A stretch of 64,000 nt of DNA, taken from contig NZ_JAEKJZ010000001.1 in assembly GCF_017309185.1 (NCBI RefSeq), positions 1,736,001 through 1,800,000 of the forward strand. The letters run 5' to 3'. Below the pieces are notes generated by a model. The model had not been told where the DNA came from, ran no database searches, and saw only the letters and a list, made by a program, of their open reading frames with translations. Both the position numbers and the translations under genes were made by a program. Below are positions 7,364 to 15,742 of the stretch, piece by piece; within the stretch, counting starts at the first letter, position 1; each line of letters opens with the position of its first letter. The stretch is from Roseibium aggregatum. Lineage in GTDB: Bacteria; Pseudomonadota; Alphaproteobacteria; Rhizobiales; Stappiaceae.

Positions 7364-9653
7364 CGGCTTTCCCCGCTTTGATTTCGCTTTCCGCAATGTC
7401 CTTACTCACAGCGCGTTCAAACCATTTAAGTCCGGCCGCGATATAGCTCGGTGGCGTCAAAATCTTGGGATCTTCAAGCATCAGACAATCGAGTGCGAAT
7501 GCTGCTTTCTCGGCAGTCTTCAGTAGCTCGAACAGCTCGTCTTCAAGATCATCTCCAGAAAGACTTTGTGCAACGATCGCTCGGATCTTTCCCGATGTCA
7601 CAGAGCCTTGAACATTTTCGACAACAGTGAGGTTCTCCAGGATCAGGGCATCCTCGAATGTTCGAGGAATGACGATGACATCGTCCTGACTGCTGGAATT
7701 GATTTTGACCGGCTTCTGATAGGCAACGTAGAGGTCGTAGTCTTCTCCCCCGTCCGATACGTGCCCTTCAGGCGCAAGTGTCACCAATTCGTCGATCAGC
7801 TTCTTTTTCGGATGCCATTCCTTGAGAACGGAGTTGGCTGTCTGCTGCCCTTTCCCCTTTTCGGGACGCGCGGACTTCCAGCGGGTCGTTTCGTGGCCGT
7901 TCTTGTCTGTAATTTTGACGGCCGCAGTCGCATCGAGGTCGCCGATGATCAGGGTTGCTATCCCGAGTGCATCGATCAGATCCCGAAAACTATGCACATG
8001 GCTGCCGCCGAGTTCGAGCAATGAGACATAGCGACGTGAAAGCTCCGGAAAATGATGGCGGATGAAGTGTGGTACAAGGATGCGCTCGGCCTGGCCTTCC
8101 ACGAAGATGACCCCATCCGCAAAGAACAGGTCACAATGCGTCGCCTTGAGATAACGCTTTACGAAGCGCGTTGTATCGTCGCCCTCGCCAAAAATGTGAG
8201 AGAGGTTCGCGACCGTTGTGGTTGGCGTTTCTCCTGTGCTCGCAGCGGGTCGGCGCCGAAAATATCGCAGGCTCGCGAAATCGGCCTCGTGCGCAACATG
8301 GCTGGAATGGGTGCTGACGACGAGCTGGGTGCAGTAGCTGTCCTCAGCACCTAGATCAGGATGCTTTCTGAGAAGGTTGTAGGCCTTGTTGATGAAGACC
8401 TGCTGCACCTGGGCATGCAGATGGGCTTCCGGCTCCTCGACAAGCACCAAATGGAGAGGTTGAATCTCGTGTGACACATCCACGCCGTCGAGGAGGCCCG
8501 CCTTTTCTACACGCATCCACTCGTCGCGAAAGCCCATCAGCATGAACACCATTGCGATTAGGTTCTGATAGCCTAGGCCCGAATAGTCTTCCGGGAGCTT
8601 GAGCGTCTTGGTGCCATCGCCGGAAGGATCAGCGACTTGATACTGTACCGAGGAGCCATGTTTTAGCCCATCCGTCGCGCGAAGGAGCGTGGAGATTTTG
8701 AGTTTGGGGTTGCTCATCCCTGGATATCCAAGGTCTTCTAACTCTTCAAAGGCAGTCGCGAACCCTGCCTCAAGTCGCGCGTCAAAGCTGCGTTCGGCGG
8801 CTTGGATCGCCCCGAGCGCCTCGTAGTCCTTGTCAGATGGAGTCTTGGATGGGTCGAGGTGGCGATCATAGTAGGAGCGCAATTGGTCGGACAAACGGCG
8901 CTTGAAGCGACGGCTGGGCGCATCACCCTTGTCTTCTCCGCCGTCGTTGCCGCCCGCATCGGCGAAGTCACGTTGTGCCGCAATCTCGTCAATCTTAATG
9001 AGATTCTTGAAAGGAGGCTGATCGAATGCAAGAGCACTGGCCGGCAAGGATTGAGGTATTGCCCGACCGTTCCCGCCCGGTGGCGTGACCGCAGTCGGAT
9101 CAAGCGGGTAAGCCGAAAGTTCAACATGCGCTCGCAATCGCCGTTCGAGGAAGTCGGTCAGGCTGCGAGGCCACACCGCTATCTTGATCGCTTCTCCATT
9201 CGGGCCGGTAGTTGACGCATCCCGGGCAGCACTCCGCTGCGCGATATATTCGGCCTTTAGATTCTCCAGATCTTTAGCACGGTATTTTAGTCGCACGCCG
9301 AGCAATCCGCCGGACCAATCCAGCGTTGGCAATATGTGAACAACGTGCTGAATCTCGCTGAGCGGCACGTCGAGCCAAACGTCGAGCGAAGGAAGGAGCG
9401 CATCAAAATCGACCGTCGATTCAGCATTCGTTTCCCACTGTTCGCCCAAGAGGTCGATCTTGATCCAGTTGGCGATGGTCACGTCGCGTAGCGCAAGACG
9501 GCTTGGCGAGAGGAGAAAGATGCGTAGAGCGACCATCGCAGAAGTCTTGCCGCTATTGTTGGCGCCGACCAGAATTGTTGTCTTTTTGTCGAAATTTAGA
9601 TGGGTTGTTTTCAGCTTTCGAAAATTAGAGATCTCAATAAACTTGATCCGCAT
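7350..9653 (-). CDS. OLD-family ATP-dependent nuclease (ABC ATPase plus Toprim), Gabija GajA-like
   Basis: A 767-residue class 2 OLD protein. An ABC-type ATPase N-terminus carries GANNSGKT at 30-37; the far half of the ATPase has LVEEPEAHLH (D-loop region, about residue 408) and STHSSHVAH. A Toprim domain follows, with VEGQAERILVPHF around 535 and the DxD-like LIIGDLDAT around 590. The central insert (about 90-330) is longer than in the best-studied GajA proteins. ATG 9653 has GAGG upstream. Its stop overlaps the start of the helicase gene. In Gabija the ATPase regulates sequence-directed DNA nicking when nucleotides are depleted; that function is assigned from the family and gene pairing, not proven here. 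Confidence 0.88.
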   Translation of the reverse strand: MRIKFIEISNFRKLKTTHLNFDKKTTILVGANNSGKTSAMVALRIFLLSPSRLALRDVTIANWIKIDLLGEQWETNAESTVDFDALLPSLDVWLDVPLSEIQHVVHILPTLDWSGGLLGVRLKYRAKDLENLKAEYIAQRSAARDASTTGPNGEAIKIAVWPRSLTDFLERRLRAHVELSAYPLDPTAVTPPGGNGRAIPQSLPASALAFDQPPFKNLIKIDEIAAQRDFADAGGNDGGEDKGDAPSRRFKRRLSDQLRSYYDRHLDPSKTPSDKDYEALGAIQAAERSFDARLEAGFATAFEELEDLGYPGMSNPKLKISTLLRATDGLKHGSSVQYQVADPSGDGTKTLKLPEDYSGLGYQNLIAMVFMLMGFRDEWMRVEKAGLLDGVDVSHEIQPLHLVLVEEPEAHLHAQVQQVFINKAYNLLRKHPDLGAEDSYCTQLVVSTHSSHVAHEADFASLRYFRRRPAASTGETPTTTVANLSHIFGEGDDTTRFVKRYLKATHCDLFFADGVIFVEGQAERILVPHFIRHHFPELSRRYVSLLELGGSHVHSFRDLIDALGIATLIIGDLDATAAVKITDKNGHETTRWKSARPEKGKGQQTANSVLKEWHPKKKLIDELVTLAPEGHVSDGGEDYDLYVAYQKPVKINSSSQDDVIVIPRTFEDALILENLTVVENVQGSVTSGKIRAIVAQSLSGDDLEDELFELLKTAEKAAFALDCLMLEDPKILTPPSYIAAGLKWFERAVSKDIAESEIKAGKADGGH

Positions 9654-9992
9654 GATGCTGCCTCCTCATTTCAGCGTAGCATCCAGAGGATGATCTATCG
9701 ACAGTATTTCGCGCCATGCGGACGTTTCTTTGCGTTGGATCGATTGGCGGCCATGCCCCGTTCACACGCCGACGAACGTCCGCTTCGGCCGGCGGTAGGT
9801 CGGAACCAGCCAGTCCACCACCGGCCGAAGCCGTCATTGCCTCGGGCGGGACAGATGGCAGCGTTTGTCCGCAGGCCCCAATTACTCGATCGACATGTTG
9901 CGGCCAAGATCGAACGTCAGGTTCGACGAACTTCGGTGCAGCATTGATCGACAAGGTGATCGGTTGGGAAGGAGCCGGATGCGCCTGTGAGG
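9654..9992. other. Gap between AbiEii and OLD genes, no gene seen
   Basis: About 340 bases between two same-strand defence operons. Open frames in all readings lack recognisable motifs and have no ribosome site. It is more GC-rich than the flanking OLD gene and could be a junction scar. It presumably holds the promoter for the OLD/helicase pair and a terminator for abiE; I cannot identify either. Confidence 0.4.
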
Positions 9993-11036
9993 TCATATAT
10001 GAGGCGTACGGATGTGCTGATTGTTTGCTGCGAGCTTTGCGCACTCGGCAATCGCTGAGCAACGTTCGATTAGCTCGTCGAAACGCTCAGCGCCTTCAAG
10101 CAGGAGGCCGTCGTCGACCATATGCGCGTAGTCAGCCGCGAGCGCGGTGCGAGCCCCTCCGTTTGGGACCAGTTGCAGATTGCCGTGAACCGCGGCTTCA
10201 TAGTCCACGGGTGTTCCGTCTGCTGTCTTCTCCGGAAAGAACATACGCTTGTGGCGCGCCACTGCTGACGCGAGGTCGCGGTCGGAAATAGCCACTTCCG
10301 CGATGCCTGCATCGTCGAGGCGTACCAGGTCATGCCAATGGCGCGCGAAGCGCTCCCCGCGGAGCCGTCCCTGTACGCAGAAGACATGGATCGCCGTGGC
10401 TTTCTCCCAAAAGGTCCGCTCGGCATGCATCACGCGCGGGGTCGTGGTCGGAAAGGTCACGCCCTCGATCAGCCCGTTCGCGTCGCAGGCGACGTCACGC
10501 AGGCTCGCCGGTTCGCCCGTCGATCTCGCGCCGAACTCCAACATTACGCTCGGGGCGACATAGCCGGAGCCAGAAGAGGCGGCCTCGTAATCGATGAAAA
10601 GCTTGTCGCCGTCTGCCCGTGTCGAGGCGGGGAGCCCCTGCGCGGCAATGGCGTCTCGAATCAAGGGCTGCGTCGTTTCGACGACCCATTTCGGCAATCT
10701 ATCCCGAACAGCTTTCGACCAGCGCTTTTCCTCACTGCGTGTGGTTGGCAGGGCTTCGGCGCGTTCTCCCACCAGATCAGGTGCGATTGCCCGTATGTCA
10801 TAGGTCAGATCGACATCTTCAGAGAAGCGCTGGATCACCCCATAGGCTTTGGAAAGGGATGTTCCGCCCTTGAAAACGAGGTGCTCACCAAGCTCGGAAC
10901 TGAAGAGGGTCTGAAGGGCCCAGACAACCCAGACGTCCTTTTCGAGCAGGTGCGCGGGCGGCCCGGAGCGATCTGCAGCTACGGCCAGGGCCTCCTTGCG
11001 GTCTGCAGACGACAACGACAGGAAGGGCTCAGACAT
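9993..11036 (-). CDS. abiEii: AbiEii/AbiGii-type toxin (nucleotidyltransferase)
   Basis: A 347-residue toxin of the type IV abortive-infection system AbiE, a DUF1814-type nucleotidyltransferase. Visible motifs are KGGTSLSKAYG at about 56-66 and the acidic pair in SEDVDLTYD (Asp74, Asp76), then the late motif HAERTFWEKATAIH. ATG 11036 overlaps the antitoxin stop by 8 bases (ATGTCTGA) and has GGAAAGG upstream; a longer frame to 11063 is unlikely. The overlapping antitoxin-toxin order is typical for AbiE. When unopposed, family members transfer nucleotides (for MenA-type relatives, to tRNA) and stop growth. Confidence 0.9.
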   Translation of the reverse strand: MSEPFLSLSSADRKEALAVAADRSGPPAHLLEKDVWVVWALQTLFSSELGEHLVFKGGTSLSKAYGVIQRFSEDVDLTYDIRAIAPDLVGERAEALPTTRSEEKRWSKAVRDRLPKWVVETTQPLIRDAIAAQGLPASTRADGDKLFIDYEAASSGSGYVAPSVMLEFGARSTGEPASLRDVACDANGLIEGVTFPTTTPRVMHAERTFWEKATAIHVFCVQGRLRGERFARHWHDLVRLDDAGIAEVAISDRDLASAVARHKRMFFPEKTADGTPVDYEAAVHGNLQLVPNGGARTALAADYAHMVDDGLLLEGAERFDELIERCSAIAECAKLAANNQHIRTPHI

Positions 11037-11622
11037 GCGCCGCCTTTCCGACACTGCGTGCAAGCCAGGTCGGGAACTGCGGTGCGGCGGTTACCAATTC
11101 GTCAAACGCCGCTGCGGGCAGTTTTTGCTTCAGCGATCTGAGCGCGGATTCCGCCTGTTCCGGCCCGAGCCAGGCCAGGGCGCGAACGGCACTGCCTGCC
11201 GGCCGCTTCCCAAGGGCAAGCTGCCATCGGGGGGCGTGGCGCAGTTCGACGAGTTGTTTGCCCAAGGAGAGCGTGCGGCTGCGACCCGAGGTCAGATACA
11301 CGGAGCGAACAGGCACTTGCGTTGTCAACCCGAGCGCATTCGCTTCGGCGGCGCCGGTTGGAACGATGACTTCGCCACGTTGCGCCGCGAGGGCCTCGAC
11401 GGCCTGTTCCACGGACGGAGCGCGCGTTCCAAACCGGCTTTTGATCGGTCGCAGGTAAACGCCGCGTCCGGCGCGGATCAATTGGCCGCGCTCGGCAAGG
11501 CGCGACAAGGCCTGATCCACACCGGCACGGCTGCCGAGGTGCAGCAGGCCCTTTGCGGCAAGTGGTGCTCCTTCCGGAAGTCCCTCTGCATGGGTCAATA
11601 TCTGTTCTGCAAGGTGCTGCAT
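11029..11622 (-). CDS. abiEi: AbiEi-like antitoxin (DUF6088), winged-helix repressor
   Basis: A 197-residue protein of the DUF6088/AbiEi type. The first 65 residues have the winged-helix pattern that ends with the wing RAGRGVYLRPIKSRFG; the rest (VPTGAAEANALGLTTQVP, VYLTSGRSRT) is the conserved C-terminal domain. In characterised AbiE systems this protein neutralises the toxin and represses the operon by binding inverted repeats at the promoter. ATG 11622 follows AGGAG at ideal spacing. A perfect inverted repeat overlaps this ribosome site (see 11633-11662), which fits autorepression. Confidence 0.88.
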   Translation of the reverse strand: MQHLAEQILTHAEGLPEGAPLAAKGLLHLGSRAGVDQALSRLAERGQLIRAGRGVYLRPIKSRFGTRAPSVEQAVEALAAQRGEVIVPTGAAEANALGLTTQVPVRSVYLTSGRSRTLSLGKQLVELRHAPRWQLALGKRPAGSAVRALAWLGPEQAESALRSLKQKLPAAAFDELVTAAPQFPTWLARSVGKAAHV

Positions 11623-11632
11623 GATCTTTCTC

Positions 11633-11662
11633 CTGTCAGAAATATACGCAGTTTTCTGACAG
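11633..11662 (-). promoter_or_regulatory. Inverted repeat before abiEi, probable AbiEi operator
   Basis: CTGTCAGAAA, 10 bases, then TTTCTGACAG: a perfect inverted repeat with 10-bp arms, beginning 11 bases upstream of the antitoxin ATG and overlapping its AGGAG. AbiEi proteins are known to bind inverted repeats in their own promoters, so this is the obvious autoregulatory site. Confidence 0.7.
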
Positions 11663-11757
11663 ATTTCAATCCGTGCTGTTGAGCGAGATGAAGAGGGTGG
11701 TGGCTTCGTACCGTGGGTAGCAGGCTGGCCTTCGGCGATTTTCAGAGGGGAACACGC

Positions 11758-12021
11758 TTACCGAAGACCCTGCAGTTGCAGGCATTCCTTGACGGCTGCA
11801 GCCCGCCTCTTGTCCAGGTACTCGGCCAGATCATCGATATGGACGCCTTTGGCGCATTTCTGGGACGCTTCCATGCGGACGAGGGGGAGGGCGATGGAAC
11901 CAGCCGAGACTTTGCGGATGAACTTGTCGGTACTCAGGCCGAAAAAATCCTTGGCGACATCCTCAGCGGGAATGATCGGTCGCCCGGAATACATTGCTAT
12001 CAAGAGAAACGCCGTGTTCAT
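11758..12021 (-). CDS. PrtN-like pyocin activator family regulator
   Basis: An 87-residue protein matching the PrtN family: N-terminal MNTAFLLIAMYSGRPIIP, then the strongly conserved FIRKVSAGSIALPLVRMEASQK and the C-terminal KGVHIDDLAEYLDKRRA. PrtN activates R/S-pyocin genes in Pseudomonas; in alphaproteobacterial mobile elements small homologues are widespread and their targets are not known. ATG 12021 matches the family N-terminus (the frame is open to 12039). No tailocin or pyocin genes are in the window, so it may act on genes outside it or on the neighbouring accessory genes. Confidence 0.82.
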   Translation of the reverse strand: MNTAFLLIAMYSGRPIIPAEDVAKDFFGLSTDKFIRKVSAGSIALPLVRMEASQKCAKGVHIDDLAEYLDKRRAAAVKECLQLQGLR

Positions 12022-12350
12022 GATCCCGGAGTGAAGCACGATGGCATAGTTGGGAGAAGGGCGCGCAGCGGGTTGGCGGGGTAGCGGATAGCATAGAGCG
12101 CAAATCGGACGGGAGCGTTGGATCGCGGAGATTATCTGAAGCGTGTGAAGGGGTAGGGAACCCGTGCCTGACTAAGTCGCTCGGGAGCCTCGGCGCCAAG
12201 CAACGCTATTGGGAAGGACGCGACATCAGTGCACCATTTGCGGTGCAGACAGCCCGATATCCCGCTGGAGGCGCTACCACTCTGACGATGTCGGCAGGAG
12301 GAGGGTCATCCAGGCCCGGGACACCGCCCTGAGGGCCGAGCCCTCTGCGC
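12022..12350. other. Gap, no gene seen
   Basis: About 330 bases between the PrtN-like gene and the pRiA4b ORF-3-like gene. I see no protein with a believable start or family pattern on either strand, and no hairpin strong enough to call. Confidence 0.4.
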
Positions 12351-12968
12351 TCACCGACCAGAAGGCTTTGGCTTGGGCTGATGCAGGCGTCGGCTGGTGT
12401 TCTTGCGGAAGGTGTTGCGCAGATCCTTGTTGATCAGGTCGATGTCGAACCAGTCCGGATCGAAATGCCCGCCGGCCCAGCGAAGGTTGGAGCTGTGGTC
12501 CTCGTGGTTCGGATCGCGGATGGTCTCGAGGAAATCGGCATAGGACCAAGGGCCGCCGACGTCCTCGGGCGGCCGGGCACGGGCACCTTCGGTGCATTCC
12601 GCGTGGCGGGGCAGGGGATCGAGGGATAGCCACTCCTCGATCCGGATCACATGGGTCCAGTCATCCCCAAAGTCGTAGAGGTAAGTGAAGGTCAGATCCT
12701 GGTCGGAGAAATCCGCCAGCCTGACCCCGGTGTAGTCAAAGGTCTGCGGCCCGCCGAAGCCATCCTCAAGCTGATCGGGGTCACCATAGCGCAGCCCGCC
12801 GATCCGGAACTCATGCAGATGGCTGTCGGTCCAGCTGAACGCGGCCTGCAGCACCAGATGCAGCCTGTCGAGCGTCCAGTCCGACGGCACGACAAGTCGC
12901 CGCCAGATCGGCGGGTCAATCTCCGCCAGAGAGACATGCAGGCGGACGGCATTCGCGGGCTGGTACAA
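12351..12968 (-). CDS. Plasmid pRiA4b ORF-3 family protein
   Basis: A 205-residue member of the pRiA4b ORF-3/IS1096 TnpR-like family (PF07929). The family signatures are visible: VRLHVSLAEIDPPIWRRLVVP near the N-terminus, LHLVLQAAFSWTDSHLHEF, then YLYDFGDDWTHVI, and the C-terminal FDPDWFDIDLINKDL. Function is unknown. There is no ATG at the N-terminus. TTG 12968 has GGGGGGA about 7 bases upstream and starts just before the conserved region, so I chose it; an ATG at 13037 would overlap the H-NS-like gene. It follows that gene by 14 bases on the same strand. Confidence 0.85.
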   Translation of the reverse strand: MYQPANAVRLHVSLAEIDPPIWRRLVVPSDWTLDRLHLVLQAAFSWTDSHLHEFRIGGLRYGDPDQLEDGFGGPQTFDYTGVRLADFSDQDLTFTYLYDFGDDWTHVIRIEEWLSLDPLPRHAECTEGARARPPEDVGGPWSYADFLETIRDPNHEDHSSNLRWAGGHFDPDWFDIDLINKDLRNTFRKNTSRRLHQPKPKPSGR

Positions 12969-12982
12969 GACAGGTCCCCCCG

Positions 12983-13300
12983 TCAGATCGCAAAATCCTC
13001 GAGCGATTTTCCCGAAGCCAGCGCCTCGGCGATCCATGCCGGTTTGCGCCCACGGCCCGACCAGGTGATTTCGGCGTTTTCCGGATGGCGGTACTTGGGC
13101 GCAGACGCCGCGCGTTTCCGGGTGGGAGCGGATTCCGCAAGCTCGTCGAAGCTGAAACCGAGTTCGCGGGCCAAGTCTTCAACCTTGGCGCGGGCCTCGG
13201 CCTTGCGAGGGTCCTCGAAACTGGCGATGGCCTTCGCAACATTCTTTTGCAACTGCTTCAACTCGCGGAGCGACAAGGCGTTAAGATCGATATCCGCCAT
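12983..13300 (-). CDS. H-NS family nucleoid-associated protein
   Basis: A 105-residue H-NS/histone-like silencer: an N-terminal helical oligomerisation segment (LNALSLRELKQLQKNVAKAI), a basic linker with RKRAASAP, and the C-terminal DNA-binding motif of this family, ITWSGRGRKPAWIAEAL. ATG 13300 (MADIDLN) is the family start although the frame is open to 13378. H-NS-like genes on mobile elements bind AT-rich DNA and dampen cargo expression; the lower-GC defence island next to it would be a natural target (inference). Confidence 0.88.
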   Translation of the reverse strand: MADIDLNALSLRELKQLQKNVAKAIASFEDPRKAEARAKVEDLARELGFSFDELAESAPTRKRAASAPKYRHPENAEITWSGRGRKPAWIAEALASGKSLEDFAI

Positions 13301-13599
13301 CTGGTCCTCTTGTCTTGCCCGGTGGATTTGAGCCCGAGCCTTGGGGAAGAAACGCGTCTGGCGCTGGAAAGCAGGCACCGCGATTGCGTGTCAGATAAGC
13401 GCAGATATCCTGGGGATTACAACACGTCGGGGATTGGCGGCTCGCGGTTGGTGGCTTTTGCCTTTTCATGCTTGCCTCGGCTGAATACGAGGATTGTCTG
13501 GGGGAAAGCCTTCCCCTTGGTCGGCACTGCGTTACCGACACACCCCCATCAGCGGGGAGACCCCGCAACGCCCCCTTCAGAGTGAAAGTGCGGGCGGGT
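13301..13599. other. Divergent intergenic region between hns-like gene and ardC
   Basis: About 300 bases between divergent genes, so it must contain both promoters; I cannot place them with confidence. It includes a hairpin with 6-bp arms, GCGGGG-AGA-CCCCGC, at 13552-13566. A long minus-strand open frame crossing into ardC here is a shadow. Confidence 0.4.
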
Positions 13600-13655
13600 T
13601 TTCCGTGACGGGTTGAAGGCCGGAGGAGAGGCTTCCGGCGCCCGTCGCGGAGATC
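13600..13655 (+). ncRNA. Structured leader of ardC, radC-motif-like RNA
   Basis: Immediately before ardC there is CGTGACGGG, an internal hairpin GCCGG...CCGGC and CCCGTCGCGG closing the outer stem, ending a few bases before the ATG. The same two-stem layout recurs before four other genes in this window (radC, parB and those at 20156 and 21948). It matches my memory of the published radC RNA motif, a presumed cis-regulatory RNA upstream of radC and antirestriction genes in Proteobacteria; I could not run a covariance search. Confidence 0.6.
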
Positions 13656-13661
13656 ATTCCG

Positions 13662-14624
13662 ATGACCAGAGAGCATCGCGCAGCCCGCAAGAGCGGCCCG
13701 CGCACGAACCTTTATGACGACATCACCGACAAGATCATCGCCGAGCTGGAGGAAGGCCGGCTGCCCTGGGTCCAACCCTGGGGAACGGCGGCGGTGCAGG
13801 CGCCGCTCGCCATGCCGCGCAACGTCAGCACGGGTCGGCAATATTCCGGGATCAATGTCCTGATCCTCTGGGGCGCCGTGGTCCAGCATGGCTATCCGAG
13901 CCAGCATTGGCTTACCTTTCGCCAGGCGCTGTCGCTCGGCGGCAATGTCAGAAAGGGCGCGCGCGGCACCACCGTCGTCTACGCCGATCGCTTCACCCCG
14001 GAGGATGAACAGCGTCGGGCGAGAGAGACCGGAGAAGACGCCAGTAGCATCCCGTTCCTGAAGCGCTTTACCGTGTTCAACGCGGCGCAATGCGAGGGTC
14101 TGCCCGACGACATCGCCGTCGAGGCGCCGCCACCGCCGCCCGGCATGATCGAGCCGCGGGTTGAAGCGCTAATCGAGGCGACCGGAATCGATTTCCGGAT
14201 CGGCGGCAATCGCGCCTTCTATGTACCGCGCCTCGACTACGTGCAGGTCCCACCGCCGCAGGCCTATTTCGAGCCGATCAATTGGCACAGGACCGCCCTG
14301 CACGAGATGGGGCACGCGACAGGACATGCCTCACGGTTGGGGCGGGACTTCTCGGGCGGTTTCGGCACGAAGAAATACGCCTTCGAGGAACTGATCGCCG
14401 AGATTTCGAGCGCCTTCTGTTGCGCCTCGCTCGGGATTATCCCGACGGTGCGCCACGCCGATTACGTGGGCGCGTGGCTGGAGGTGATGCGCGGGGATTC
14501 CCGCGCCATTGTGCGTGCAGCCTCGCAGGCCAGCAAGGCGGCCGACTGGCTGCTGGCCCATCTGCCCGACGACAGCACCGATGTTGATCGGCAAACCTCG
14601 ACGGACGGGAGGGCCGCGGCATGA
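13662..14624 (+). CDS. ardC: ArdC-family antirestriction protein (ssDNA-binding plus zincin)
   Basis: A 320-residue ArdC. The N-terminal domain (about 15-145; RTNLYDDITDKIIAELEEG, YSGINVLILW, GTTVVYADRF) is the ssDNA-binding part; the C-terminal zincin-like metallopeptidase has HEMGHATGH (His214, Glu215, His218) and FEELIAEISSAF for the third ligand. In plasmids ArdC protects incoming DNA from host restriction during conjugation. The ATG lies just after the structured leader. Its stop overlaps the ATG of the DUF2958 gene (ATGA), so the two are coupled. Confidence 0.93.
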   Translation: MTREHRAARKSGPRTNLYDDITDKIIAELEEGRLPWVQPWGTAAVQAPLAMPRNVSTGRQYSGINVLILWGAVVQHGYPSQHWLTFRQALSLGGNVRKGARGTTVVYADRFTPEDEQRRARETGEDASSIPFLKRFTVFNAAQCEGLPDDIAVEAPPPPPGMIEPRVEALIEATGIDFRIGGNRAFYVPRLDYVQVPPPQAYFEPINWHRTALHEMGHATGHASRLGRDFSGGFGTKKYAFEELIAEISSAFCCASLGIIPTVRHADYVGAWLEVMRGDSRAIVRAASQASKAADWLLAHLPDDSTDVDRQTSTDGRAAA

Positions 14625-15016
14625 TCCTCCTGACCGACACACAGCGTGACCGTTTGCTGGCGAATGGCCGCGATCGCGATCAGGATCACATTCCGGTCGT
14701 GAAGTTCTTCAATCCCTTTGGCGCCGGTGTCTGGCTCGCGACCGAGCTCGACGAGGACGGCGACATCATGTTTGGACTGGCCGACATTGGCTGTCCCGAG
14801 CTCGGCTCCTGGAGCCTCAACGAACTGCGCTCGATCCGGCTGCCCTTCGGCATGGGGATCGAGCGGGATCTTCTGTTCACGGGCGATTTCCCGATCTCGG
14901 TCTGGGCCGAGACCGCCCGCGAGGCTGGCAGCATTCGCGATGCCGAGCGCCTGCTTTATCGCTCGGGCCGCGTGTCGTCCGGGACATCCTCCGATACGGA
15001 GACTCGGCGTTCATGA
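14621..15016 (+). CDS. DUF2958 protein
   Basis: A 131-residue DUF2958 protein, recognised by PVVKFFNPFGAGVWLATELD, FGLADIGCPELGSWSLNEL and IERDLLFTGDFPISVWAE. Function unknown, but it is a constant partner of ardC in alphaproteobacterial ICEs and here starts inside the ardC stop (ATGA overlap). The C-terminal 25 residues are Ser/Thr/Arg-rich and probably disordered. Confidence 0.88.
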   Translation: MILLTDTQRDRLLANGRDRDQDHIPVVKFFNPFGAGVWLATELDEDGDIMFGLADIGCPELGSWSLNELRSIRLPFGMGIERDLLFTGDFPISVWAETAREAGSIRDAERLLYRSGRVSSGTSSDTETRRS

Positions 15017-15082
15017 TTTCCTGATTTCCAGCTTTCCGGCGTCCGCGCCGCTCTCTTCGCAGGAAGAGGGCGGTGCTTCTCC

Positions 15083-15130
15083 TCGTGACGCGGTGAAAGT
15101 TCGGCGCCCGGCCGGCTGCCCGTCGGAGAA
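15083..15130 (+). ncRNA. Structured leader of radC, radC-motif-like RNA
   Basis: CGTGACGCGG ... CCCGTCGG flanks a GC-rich inner region with CGGC/GCCG complementarity, ending 8 bases before the radC ATG. The pairing is less regular than in the ardC and parB leaders, but the invariant GTGACG at the 5' side and CCGTC at the 3' side are kept. Confidence 0.5.
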
Positions 15131-15137
15131 CAGCACC

Positions 15138-15626
15138 ATGACACGAAACATGAGAACATCCGCCATCGAAGCACAGCCGCTCCGGTTCTCCGCCCAGGAG
15201 CAGGCCGTGGTCTACGAGGCCCGGCAGATCCTGCTGCGCCACCTCAATCAGAACCCTGTCCTGACATCCTGGCAGGCGGTGCTCGACTACTGCGCCCTCA
15301 CCATCAGGGGCGATGTGGAGCGCTTCCATGTTCTCTATCTCGACCGCAGGAACCGGCTGATCTCAGACGAATGCCTCGCCACCGGCACAGTCGATCATGT
15401 CCCGGTCTATCCTCGGGAGGTGCTGCGGCGCTGCCTGGCGCTCAACGCCTCCGCGCTGATCATCGTGCACAACCATCCGGCCGGCGATCCCGAGCCCTCG
15501 GCCACCGACCTCGCCATGACGAAGGAAATCCGGAACGCCTGTGGGTCTCTTGGGGTGATACTGCACGACCACATCATCACCGGCGCCGGCCGGGAGACCA
15601 GTCTGCGCGCCCGCGGTGAGCTCTGA
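15138..15626 (+). CDS. radC: RadC-family JAB/MPN protein
   Basis: A 162-residue mobile-element RadC. It has the JAB metalloprotease-like motif HNHPAGDPEPSATD (His111, His113, Asp124), preceded by FHVLYLDRRNRLI and followed by LGVILHDHIITG. Chromosomal RadC also has an N-terminal helix-hairpin-helix; this one is mostly the JAB domain, as usual for ICE/phage copies. Role unresolved. ATG 15138 was chosen because it follows the leader directly and matches the family length; the open frame runs back to 14718 through the DUF2958 gene and must be a shadow there. Confidence 0.9.
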   Translation: MTRNMRTSAIEAQPLRFSAQEQAVVYEARQILLRHLNQNPVLTSWQAVLDYCALTIRGDVERFHVLYLDRRNRLISDECLATGTVDHVPVYPREVLRRCLALNASALIIVHNHPAGDPEPSATDLAMTKEIRNACGSLGVILHDHIITGAGRETSLRARGEL

Positions 15627-15680
15627 TGGGTTTGCGCGTCCATCCGCGGCTTGGTCATGAGAGGGAAAGGAGTGGGGGAG

Positions 15681-15735
15681 TTTCGTGACGGGCTGGTTGC
15701 CGGAGAGAGAGGCTCCCCGGCGTCCGTCATGGAGA
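15681..15735 (+). ncRNA. Structured leader of parB, radC-motif-like RNA
   Basis: CGTGACGGG, an internal GCCGG...CCGGC hairpin with a purine-rich GAGAGAGAGG loop, and TCCGTC closing the outer stem, about 13 bases before the parB ATG. This is one of the clearest members of the leader family in this window. Confidence 0.6.
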
Positions 15736-15742
15736 CCCTGAC

